A stretch of 64,000 bases of DNA from Humidesulfovibrio sp. (GTDB lineage Bacteria > Desulfobacterota > Desulfovibrionia > Desulfovibrionales > Desulfovibrionaceae): positions 1 through 64,000 of the forward strand of contig NZ_JAUYFU010000039.1 of assembly GCF_030689645.1 (NCBI RefSeq), in the 5' to 3' direction. The position numbers and the translations under genes are program-made. Shown piece after piece: positions 55,684 to 64,000 of the stretch. The first letter of the stretch is position 1. Each line of letters starts with the position of its first letter. The notes beneath the pieces were generated by a model. It saw only the letters and a program-made list of their open reading frames with translations, did no database searches and was not told the DNA's origin.

Positions 55684-57645
55684 ATGAGCAGTTCCGAAGA
55701 CCGCAACATCTACCTCTCCACCATCGCCCCGGCCGAGGCGGTTCAGCGCGCCAAAGACGCCCTGGACCGCGCCGCGCTCATTCGCCCGGAAACCGTTCCC
55801 GCCCATGAATCCTGCGGCAGAGTGACCAGCGCGCCCATTTTCGCGCGCTGCTCATCGCCCACCTTCCACGCCGCAGCCATGGACGGCATCGCCGTCAGTT
55901 CATCAGCCACCTTCGCCGCGCGCGAAGGCAGCCCCGTGACCCTGAAAAAGGGCGCGGGCTTCGTGCCAGTCAACACCGGCCATTCCCTGCCCGACGGCAT
56001 GGACGCCGTGGTCATGATCGAGCAGGTGGAGCAGATGGACGAGGACACGGTGCGCATCGAGTCCCCGGCCTTCCCCTGGCAGCACGTGCGCCGCATCGGC
56101 GAGGATATCGTGGCCACCGAGCTTCTGCTGCCCCAGAACCACACCCTCTCGCCCTATGACGTGGGCGCGCTGCTGGCCGCAGGCATCTTCGAACTCTCCG
56201 TGTGGGAGCGCGTGCGCCTGACCTTCATCCCCACCGGCGACGAGGTGCTGGACTTCACGGCCTGCCCAACCCCTGGCCCCGGCCAGGTCATTGAAAGCAA
56301 CTCCCAGGTGTTCCGGGCCATCGCCGCCTCCTGGGGTGCGCTGCCCAGCTTCACCGCTCCCGTGCCCGACAAGCCGGAGGCCCTGCGCGCAGCCGTGGCC
56401 GCAGCCCTGGCAAGCGGCGCCCATGTCGTCGTGGTGGGCGCAGGCTCCAGCGCAGGCAGCAAAGATTTCACCCGCAGCACCTTCGAGAGCTTCGGCAAGC
56501 TGCTGGCCCACGGCATTTCCGTCATGCCGGGCAAACCCACCGTGCTGGGCCTCACCAGCGGGCTCTTCGAGGGGCGGCTGCTTGTGGGCGCGCCGGGCTA
56601 TCCCGTCAGCGCCGTGGTCTGCCTGGAGGACGTTCTCCAGCCCATCGTGCGCTGGCTCATGCGCCAGGCCACGCCAGGCAGGCAGAAGATTTCCGCGCGG
56701 CTGGCGCGCAAGACTCCAAGCCGCCCCGGCATGGAGGAGATCGTGCGGCTGGCCGTGGGCAGGGTCGGCGGCAGCTACGTGGCCGCCCCCCTGGCGCGCG
56801 GGGCCGGGCTCATCACCAGCCTCACCAAGGCCCAGGCAATCACACGCATCCCGGCCCAGAGCGAGGGCCTGGAGCAGGACGCCATCATCGAAGCGGAGCT
56901 GCTGGTGCCCTTGGCCGGGCTGGACAGCGTGCTCGTTCACATCGGCAGCCACGACAACATCCTGGACCTGTTGGCCAACGAGCTCATGGGCCTGGGCGAA
57001 CCGCTTTCCCTGGTGTCGAGCCACGTGGGCAGCATGGGCGGCCTCACCGCGCTCAAAAACGGCTCGGCCCTGTTCGCGGGCTGCCACCTGTTCGATCCCG
57101 ACAGCGGCGACTTCAACTTCCCCTTCCTTGCCAAGCACTTGCCCGGACTGGATCTCACAGTCATCAACCTGGCCATCCGCCACCAGGGGCTCATGGTGCA
57201 GAAGGGCAACCCCAAAAACATCCAGGGCGTGGCCGATCTGGCCCGGCCCGACGTGAACTTCATCAACCGCCAGCGCGGCGCAGGCACGCGGATATTGCTC
57301 GATCATCACCTGGACAAGGCGGGCATACGCCCGGAGCAGGTGCGCGGGTATGACCGCGAGGAATACACGCACATGGCCGTGGCCGTGAACGTGCTCACCG
57401 GCGCGGCGGACTGCGGCCAGGGCATCTATGCCGCGGCCAAAGCCCTGGATCTGGACTTCATGCCCCTGGCCCGCGAACGCTACGACCTCATCCTGCCCAC
57501 GGCATGCCTCGACGACCCGCGCATCCAGACCCTGCGCCAGGTCATCGGCACCGCGCAGTTCCAGGAGCGCATGCGCGGCCTCGGCGGCTACGACACGCCG
57601 CTGACGGGCAAGGTAATGACGCCGGGCATGGGCTTGGGCAAGTAG
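55684..57645 (+). CDS. MoeA-type molybdopterin molybdotransferase fused to a periplasmic-binding-like domain
   Basis: The 653-residue protein has a MoeA part (about 1-420; HESCGRVTSAPIFA, AAMDGIAVSS, FIPTGDEVLDF, MPGKPTVLGL, GAPGYPVSAVVCLE) and a C-terminal PBP-like domain (about 425-650; SHDNILDLLANELMG, NRQRGAGTRILLDHHL, THMAVAVNVLTGAADCGQGIYAAA). MoeA inserts molybdenum or tungsten into the pterin; the second domain may bind an oxyanion or the cofactor. The fusion is known in anaerobes. GGAGG precedes the ATG. Confidence 0.88.
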   Translation: MSSSEDRNIYLSTIAPAEAVQRAKDALDRAALIRPETVPAHESCGRVTSAPIFARCSSPTFHAAAMDGIAVSSSATFAAREGSPVTLKKGAGFVPVNTGHSLPDGMDAVVMIEQVEQMDEDTVRIESPAFPWQHVRRIGEDIVATELLLPQNHTLSPYDVGALLAAGIFELSVWERVRLTFIPTGDEVLDFTACPTPGPGQVIESNSQVFRAIAASWGALPSFTAPVPDKPEALRAAVAAALASGAHVVVVGAGSSAGSKDFTRSTFESFGKLLAHGISVMPGKPTVLGLTSGLFEGRLLVGAPGYPVSAVVCLEDVLQPIVRWLMRQATPGRQKISARLARKTPSRPGMEEIVRLAVGRVGGSYVAAPLARGAGLITSLTKAQAITRIPAQSEGLEQDAIIEAELLVPLAGLDSVLVHIGSHDNILDLLANELMGLGEPLSLVSSHVGSMGGLTALKNGSALFAGCHLFDPDSGDFNFPFLAKHLPGLDLTVINLAIRHQGLMVQKGNPKNIQGVADLARPDVNFINRQRGAGTRILLDHHLDKAGIRPEQVRGYDREEYTHMAVAVNVLTGAADCGQGIYAAAKALDLDFMPLARERYDLILPTACLDDPRIQTLRQVIGTAQFQERMRGLGGYDTPLTGKVMTPGMGLGK

Positions 57646-57665
57646 CCTCCCACGCCTGCACACGC

Positions 57666-57705
57666 AAAAAAAGCGCCGGACCGCAGCAGCAGTCCGGCGC
57701 TTTTT
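57666..57705. terminator. Bidirectional terminator between moeA-fusion and argC
   Basis: AAAAAGCGCCGGAC/GTCCGGCGCTTTTT forms a perfect stem with a 10-base loop; A- and T-runs on both sides make it work in either direction for the converging genes. Confidence 0.9.
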
Positions 57706-57730
57706 CGCGTCGTATGGGAAGGCCCCAGCC

Positions 57731-58810
57731 TTACGGCATGAGCGGGGCCAGGGGCAACCCCTGCGTCTCCGGCAGGCCGAGCATGAGGTTCGCCCCGGCC
57801 ACGGCCTGGCCCGAAGCGCCCCGGCACAGGTTGTCGATGGTGGTGACGATGATGAGCCTGCCGATGCGCTCGTCCACGGCAAGGCCAATGTCGCAGAACA
57901 TGGTGCCCCGCACGAAGCGCGTTTCCGGCAGGGTGCCTGCGGGCAGCACGCGCACAAGGTCTTCGTTCTTGTAGCGCTCGGCATAAATGGCGTGGACCTC
58001 GGCCAGGGAAAGGGGCTTCACCAGCCGCGTGTAGATGGTGGACAGGATGCCCCGGCTGATGGGCAAAAGGTGCGTATTGAAGGACAGGGCAACGTCCTCG
58101 CCCGCCAGAAGCGACGCTTCCTGCTCGATCTCCGGCGTGTGGCGGTGGCGGGTCAGGTTGTAGGCGCGGAAGGTGTCGGACACCTCGCAGAACAGCGTGC
58201 CCACGCCCGCAGTTCTGCCTGCGCCGCTGGTGCCGCTCTTGGAGTCGATGACGATGTCGCCCGTGTGGACCAGACCCTGCTCCAGGGCGGGCGCAAGGCC
58301 CAGAATGGCCGAGGTTGGGTAGCAGCCCGGATTGGCGATGAGCCGCGCTCCAGCCATCTTGTGGCGGTACAGCTCGGGCAGGCCGTACACTGCCTCGGCC
58401 AGAAGCTTGGGCTGGGTGTGCGGCGTGGCGTACCATTTCTCATAGGTGGCCTTGTCGCGCAGGCGAAAGTCCGCCGAAAGATCCACGACCTTCACGCCCT
58501 TTTCAATGAGCGCGGCGGCGATTTCCTGGGCGGTCTTGTGCGGAACGGCCAGGAACACCAGCTTGCACGAGGCGGCGAGGTCGGCCGGGTCGGGCATGGT
58601 GACCGTGAGCGCGCCCATGCGGCCCAGGTCGCCGGGGCCGGAAAGATAGGGGTACAGCGAGGCCAGGGTCTTGCCCGCCTCAGACCGGCTGGTGGCCCGC
58701 ACCAGCTCCAGGCCGGGGTGGCCAGCCAGAACGCGGGTCAGTTCCATGCCGGTGTAGCCGGTGACCCCCACAAGGCCCACGGGAATGCGCTCGAAATTCT
58801 TGCTGGGCAT
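57731..58810 (-). CDS. argC: N-acetyl-gamma-glutamyl-phosphate reductase
   Basis: The 359-residue NADPH-dependent enzyme catalyses the third step of arginine synthesis. The nucleotide loop is GVTGYTGMEL (15-24), the catalytic Cys163 is in NPGCYPTSAIL, and HRHTPEIEQEASLL fits the later conserved region. It follows a DUF1844 gene by 3 bases. Confidence 0.95.
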   Translation of the reverse strand: MPSKNFERIPVGLVGVTGYTGMELTRVLAGHPGLELVRATSRSEAGKTLASLYPYLSGPGDLGRMGALTVTMPDPADLAASCKLVFLAVPHKTAQEIAAALIEKGVKVVDLSADFRLRDKATYEKWYATPHTQPKLLAEAVYGLPELYRHKMAGARLIANPGCYPTSAILGLAPALEQGLVHTGDIVIDSKSGTSGAGRTAGVGTLFCEVSDTFRAYNLTRHRHTPEIEQEASLLAGEDVALSFNTHLLPISRGILSTIYTRLVKPLSLAEVHAIYAERYKNEDLVRVLPAGTLPETRFVRGTMFCDIGLAVDERIGRLIIVTTIDNLCRGASGQAVAGANLMLGLPETQGLPLAPLMP

Positions 58811-58813
58811 GTC

Positions 58814-59104
58814 TCAGCCCACCTTGTTCACGTATTTCATGCGCAGGGTGTAGAGCATCTCGCACAGAAGCTTCTGCTCCTCATCATCCAGACCGTTGGT
58901 GGTCTTCTGCTGGAGCATGCCCAGGATATCGATGACCTGCTTGGCCAGATGGGGCTGGACGTCCAGCTTGCCGGTGCTGGGATCCACGGCCTCGCCCAGG
59001 TGCACCATGGCCGAGGAGGACAGGGACAGCACAAAGGTGGAAAAATCTATTTCCGGCAAGCCCATGAGGTGTTCGCCGCACCCGCAGCTCTTGGTATCGG
59101 ACAT
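58814..59104 (-). CDS. DUF1844 protein
   Basis: The 96-residue protein has the DUF1844 sequence: PEIDFSTFVLSLSSSAMVHLGE, LAKQVIDILGMLQQKT and EEQKLLCEMLYTLRMKYV. It is mostly alpha-helical with a short Cys-containing N-terminus (SCGCGEH). Function unknown. GGAGG precedes the ATG at 59104. It is probably cotranscribed with argC. Confidence 0.85.
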   Translation of the reverse strand: MSDTKSCGCGEHLMGLPEIDFSTFVLSLSSSAMVHLGEAVDPSTGKLDVQPHLAKQVIDILGMLQQKTTNGLDDEEQKLLCEMLYTLRMKYVNKVG

Positions 59105-59222
59105 GATCGCCTCCGTCACATTCTGAATTGGGTCATGCTACACCTTCCCCGGCCAGGGCACAAGACCGCACGCGGACCTGGACGCGTTTCACCCTGCCGC
59201 GCAAGGCTTTGCGCCACGCCCT

Positions 59223-59252
59223 GCCCCCACCGTGCCCCCACCGTGCCCCCAC
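59223..59252. repeat. Short tandem repeat, 11-bp unit
   Basis: GCCCCCACCGT occurs twice in tandem (59223-59244), followed by a partial third copy to 59252. It lies in the divergent gap before plsY; no role is evident. Confidence 0.7.
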
Positions 59253-59321
59253 TTTGCAACCAGGGGCGAACAATGTACAAGGGCCTTGCTCAACGTTCCG
59301 ATTCTGCTTCAAGGAGTGCCC

Positions 59322-59924
59322 ATGATCGCGTTTCTGCTCTTCCTGATGGCCTTTGGCCTGGGCATGGTGCCCTTTGGCCTGTACGTGGCGCGTTTCGTCA
59401 AAGGCATAGACCCGCGCGATGCGGGCAGCCGCAACGTGGGCGCCACCAACGTGGCGCGGCTGTGCGGAACGCCCTGGGGCGTGCTTACCCTGGCCCTGGA
59501 CCTGTTCAAGGGCTTTCTGCCCTGCGTGCTGGCCCCGGCGGATACGGGCTGGATCGCGCTTTCGCTCATCGGGCTGGCGGCGATAATGGGCCACGCGTAC
59601 TCCCCGCTGCTGAACTTCCGGGGCGGCAAGGCCGTGGCCACAACGGTGGGCGTGTTTCTGGCGCTTGCTCCGGGCGCGCTCATCCTCTCGGCCATTTGCT
59701 GCCTGCTGGTGATCTGGCTGTCCGGCTACGTGAGCGTGGGCTCGCTGACCCTGGCCCTGGCGCTGCCGGTGTTCTGCCTGCTCACGGGCAACGTCAGCAT
59801 GATTCCGCTGGCTGCGGGCGTGATGCTCTTCTTGTTCTGGCGGCACCGCGAGAACATCCTGCGCCTGAACAAGGGCCAGGAGATGCCGTGGAGGAAGGGG
59901 AAGAAGTGCGAGGCGGGGGCGTAG
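59322..59924 (+). CDS. plsY: Glycerol-3-phosphate acyltransferase PlsY
   Basis: The 200-residue membrane enzyme transfers acyl from acyl-phosphate to glycerol-3-phosphate. Motif 1 is DAGSRNVGATNVAR, motif 2 MGHAYSPLLNFRGGKAVATTVG and motif 3 includes FWRHRENILRL near the end. Five hydrophobic segments fit the family. AAGGAG precedes the ATG at 59322. Confidence 0.94.
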   Translation: MIAFLLFLMAFGLGMVPFGLYVARFVKGIDPRDAGSRNVGATNVARLCGTPWGVLTLALDLFKGFLPCVLAPADTGWIALSLIGLAAIMGHAYSPLLNFRGGKAVATTVGVFLALAPGALILSAICCLLVIWLSGYVSVGSLTLALALPVFCLLTGNVSMIPLAAGVMLFLFWRHRENILRLNKGQEMPWRKGKKCEAGA

Positions 59925-59962
59925 GATGCCAGACAAGTACAACTCACCAAGGAATACACATC

Positions 59963-60772
59963 GTGGATAGCGTAATCAAAGTAATTAACAAATTGATTTC
60001 TGACGGCGAATCTTTTTCATTCGATAATTTCTGCTATCACGATAAAAGTTCTCTTGGTAAATATGGAGAAGCAACAAAGCCAGAATGGGTTGCATGGAAG
60101 AAGCGTGTTTACAATTTAATCAAGAAGCATGCGGCAGCAAATTCAGCCGCAGTGGGACTAGTAGAAATTGGGGATAGAATCCAAACGAAAGAGTATGGAC
60201 CCGAGAATTTCTCTCGCGCTAAAGAAACTTTACTGAAAGCTCTTGAACTGTTGAAGGAAATTGTCCAAGAAGATCTCTTTCAAGAACTTAATGTAGAACA
60301 AAATAGCAGCAGTTCTCCAGCTTTTTCAAATCGTGTTTTCATCGTTCACGGACACGATTCAGCGCTCAAAACTGAGACAGAACAGTTTATTCAAGAAATC
60401 GGGCTCGACCCCATCGTCCTTCACAGGAAGCCAGACGAAGGCGCGACGGTCATTGAAAAATTTGAAAAGCATAGCGATGTTGGGTATGCCTTTGTACTGC
60501 TAACCCCAGACGAAATTGCATACACAATAATCCAAGACAAGCTTGATGATACTGACAGGGAAAAAGAGAAACGAGCACGCCCAAATGTTATCTTTGAACT
60601 TGGTTTCTTCGTCGGAAGGCTGGGGAGAAATCGTGTATGCTGTTTACACAAAGGCGACATCGAGATACCAAGTGATCTTAAGGGACTACTCCACAAGAAG
60701 GTTGACCAATCCATCGAGACCATAGCCTACGCTATTATCAAAGAGCTAAAAGCTGCTGGCTATAAAATCTAA
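59963..60772 (+). CDS. TIR-like domain protein (PF10137, CAP12/Pycsar-effector type), probably acquired
   Basis: The 269-residue protein has two parts. Residues 1-110 form a helical domain I do not recognise. Residues 124-269 are a TIR-like domain of the predicted nucleotide-binding family: NRVFIVHGHDSALKTE, VLHRKPDEGATVIEKFE, AFVLLTPDE, and RARPNVIFELGFFVGRLGR with the likely catalytic Glu212. Relatives cleave NAD+ as effectors in CBASS and Pycsar anti-phage systems. The gene is strikingly AT-rich compared with its GC-rich neighbours. The GTG start has AAGGA 9 bases upstream. No cyclase or other defence gene is adjacent, so activation is unknown. Confidence 0.82.
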   Translation: MDSVIKVINKLISDGESFSFDNFCYHDKSSLGKYGEATKPEWVAWKKRVYNLIKKHAAANSAAVGLVEIGDRIQTKEYGPENFSRAKETLLKALELLKEIVQEDLFQELNVEQNSSSSPAFSNRVFIVHGHDSALKTETEQFIQEIGLDPIVLHRKPDEGATVIEKFEKHSDVGYAFVLLTPDEIAYTIIQDKLDDTDREKEKRARPNVIFELGFFVGRLGRNRVCCLHKGDIEIPSDLKGLLHKKVDQSIETIAYAIIKELKAAGYKI

Positions 60773-60805
60773 CAAAAGTTTTTCTTCTGTCCAACCAGCC
60801 CCCCA

Positions 60806-61420
60806 TCACCCCGCCACCCTCACGCAAAACACTTCGCCCTCGACGAGTTTCACCTCGCCGCCGATGTGCAGCAGGTCGTTGGACCAGCGCCCGGACTGCG
60901 GGTGGAAGGTCTCGGCGTAGCGGCATTCTGAGCCGCAGAAGGATTTCTGGAAGCGCACGGAGCAGGCCACAAAGGTGCCGCCGCTTTGCGGATCGCCCGC
61001 CACGGCGCAGACCCAATGGTCCATGTCCCGCGTCAGCGCGGAATTGCCCTGGTAGCGCACAACCGCCACGCTCTGCGGCCCGATGAGCGCGCCAAGGGAT
61101 TCGGCGTCAGTCGGCCCCTCCATGCGTTGCACATGAAAGGTTTCGCCGCCGAGCCGGGAAAGCACCCGCTCCAGGTTGTCCTGAAGCAGCGCATAATTGC
61201 CGTCGTATTGGCCCGTGGTGCCCACGATGCCGTTCAGGAAGTCGCCTGGGTGGTCCACCTGGGCAAAGGCCGCGCACACGGCGTCGAACTGCGGCGCTTT
61301 GCCGCACAGGGCCACGTAGGCGTTGACCACCGCGTACAGAAAGCAGGCCCCGTCCAGGTCGCCCTGGCCGTAGATGTGTCGTTTCGCGGCTGTCGTATCT
61401 GGCGTGTCTGTCGAGTCCAT
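60806..61420 (-). CDS. Papain-like cysteine-protease-fold protein, uncharacterised
   Basis: The 204-residue protein has the pattern of a papain-like fold: GQGDLDGACFLYAVVNAY with candidate nucleophile Cys26 and MDHWVCAVAGD with His135. No signal peptide or known binding domain is visible. Its GC-rich codons match the chromosome. It converges with the TIR-like gene with 33 bases between stops, and lies downstream of hflX. Confidence 0.6.
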   Translation of the reverse strand: MDSTDTPDTTAAKRHIYGQGDLDGACFLYAVVNAYVALCGKAPQFDAVCAAFAQVDHPGDFLNGIVGTTGQYDGNYALLQDNLERVLSRLGGETFHVQRMEGPTDAESLGALIGPQSVAVVRYQGNSALTRDMDHWVCAVAGDPQSGGTFVACSVRFQKSFCGSECRYAETFHPQSGRWSNDLLHIGGEVKLVEGEVFCVRVAG

Positions 61421-61479
61421 GCTGGCACCGCCTCGTCTTGCCCCGTCAGGCGCAGGGCGTTGCAAATGCGCCGAAGTCC

Positions 61480-63225
<1,746 letters not shown>

Positions 63226-63249
63226 GGGAAAAAGCCTCCCGGAGGGTCG

Positions 63250-63849
63250 TTACAGGGGAGCGCTCGCCAGGTATTTGGCGATCATGTTGTCATAGGTCGA
63301 GACGCGGGCGAAGGTCTCTGCGGCGAGTTCGCGGCGCAGAGCCAGGGAAACGCCTCCGGCATTGGCCTCAAGGTCGGCCTGGACGCGCGGATAGTAGCAG
63401 GGATCGGGCACCACGAGCATGGAATGGAAATTCTTGGCGGCGGCGCGCAGCATGCACGGCCCGCCGATGTCGATTTCCTCCACTGCGGCGCGCAGATCAA
63501 CGCCCTTGGCTGCGGCATCCGCAAAATTATAGAGGTTCACGCACACCATGTCGAAGGGCTGAATGCGCAGCTCCTCCAGGGTGAGCAAGTGTCCGGGGTT
63601 GTCCTTGTCCGCCAGGATTCCGGCGTGAACGCGCGGATGCAACGTTTTCACCCGGCCACCCATGATCTCGGGGAAGCCGGTGACATCGCTGACGCTGGTG
63701 ACTTTAAGCCCGGCGGCCACAAGCTTTTTGTGGGTGCCGCCGGTGGAGATGAGCTCCACGCCGCGCGCGGTGAGGAAGGACGCGAAATCTGCCAATCCAG
63801 ACTTGTCGGTGACGGACAGTATGGCCCGTCTGATGGGAAGGAAATCCAT
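63250..63849 (-). CDS. purH: IMP cyclohydrolase, stand-alone PurH N-terminal domain
   Basis: The 199-residue protein matches the MGS-like IMP cyclohydrolase half of PurH: RRAILSVTDKSGLADFASFL, ELISTGGTHKKL, GFPEIMGGRVKTLHPRVHAGIL and EEIDIGGPCMLRAAAKN. It closes the last ring of IMP. The AICAR transformylase half is missing, so that step needs another enzyme. GAGAGG precedes the ATG at 63849. It ends 24 bases before hflX. Confidence 0.9.
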   Translation of the reverse strand: MDFLPIRRAILSVTDKSGLADFASFLTARGVELISTGGTHKKLVAAGLKVTSVSDVTGFPEIMGGRVKTLHPRVHAGILADKDNPGHLLTLEELRIQPFDMVCVNLYNFADAAAKGVDLRAAVEEIDIGGPCMLRAAAKNFHSMLVVPDPCYYPRVQADLEANAGGVSLALRRELAAETFARVSTYDNMIAKYLASAPL

Positions 63850-64000
63850 GCACAGCCTCTCTGGTTTCAGAGATTGTGCCAGAAGATCCGACCCAAGGCA
63901 AGCCGGGGCGTTTTCGCGGCCGCTGATGGTTTCCCGTATGCGGTTCCCTGTCCCCGCCCGACCGACCGGACGGGGACAGAGAGCCAATTGGGAGGGGAGA

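Noticed and set aside
55903-57984. 693-codon minus-strand open frame
   Set aside because: Antisense shadow of the MoeA fusion; no recognisable domain.
57992-59962. Long open frame that would fuse upstream sequence to the TIR-like protein
   Set aside because: The upstream part is antisense to argC and out of frame with plsY. The TIR-like protein has its own GTG and ribosome site at 59963, where composition also changes.
59925-60805. Target-site duplication or attachment repeats around the TIR-like gene
   Set aside because: I compared both edges by eye and found no convincing direct or inverted repeat, so the mode of acquisition is unknown.
63226-63249. CCCTCC/GGGAGG inverted repeat as a purH terminator
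   Set aside because: The arms touch without a loop, leaving only about three stable pairs; the GGGAGG is better read as the hflX ribosome site.

Overview
The window is a GC-rich, gene-dense bacterial chromosome segment that most resembles a sulfate-reducing deltaproteobacterium of the Desulfovibrio group. Pointers are the exported CbiK / FecCD-type ABC transporter / CbiL cluster behind a B12 riboswitch, a tungstate transporter, a paired FAD and Fe-S lactate/glycolate dehydrogenase, a MoeA fused to a periplasmic-binding-like domain, a stand-alone IMP cyclohydrolase and a PTS fragment with EI, HPr and EIID. I see no tRNA, rRNA, CRISPR array, insertion sequence or integrase.

Layout. 0-2.6 kb: the end of a surface-polysaccharide cluster (WcbI-like tail, glycosyltransferase) and the lytic transglycosylase MltC. 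2.7-6.8 kb (minus): an Mla lipid-transport operon plus a phosphoesterase. 7-16 kb (minus): HD hydrolase, argJ, a PleD-like diguanylate cyclase, secA and the dehydrogenase pair. 16-25 kb (minus): smpB, PTS genes, bioB, rsmI, a second HD protein, rlmD and a DUF3108 protein. 25-29 kb: CBS protein, tupABC and a D-2-hydroxyacid dehydrogenase. 29.3-33.3 kb: a 47-residue membrane protein, a perfect 50-bp palindrome, trmH, and a three-gene signalling module (receiver, Hpt, CheA-like kinase). 33.3-38.1 kb: cobalamin riboswitch, periplasmic cbiK, metal-chelate ABC transporter and cbiL. 38-43 kb: glycerate kinase, Crp-like regulator, lipoprotein, glycosyltransferase and a YrdC-type protein. 43.3-44.0 kb: a long intergenic region of unusual composition. 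44-48.3 kb: glycogen genes (Nudix, glgA, CBM48 protein, malQ). 48.3-52.6 kb: groESL and a haem-type sensor kinase. 52.8-59.9 kb: lepB, ruvX, mltG, moeA fusion, argC, DUF1844 protein and plsY. 59.96-60.77 kb: an AT-rich TIR-like gene that looks acquired. 60.8-64 kb (minus): papain-like protein, hflX and an IMP cyclohydrolase.

Most of the window is conserved housekeeping. The points most worth a second look are the isolated AT-rich TIR-like gene (possible anti-phage effector without a visible cyclase), a BioB missing two of the classical [2Fe-2S] cysteines, an HflX with no ordinary start codon where its N-terminus should begin, the physically split CheA module, a compound inverted repeat upstream of tupA, the terminator-like hairpin in the groES leader, and the low-GC intergenic stretch at 43.3-44.0 kb.
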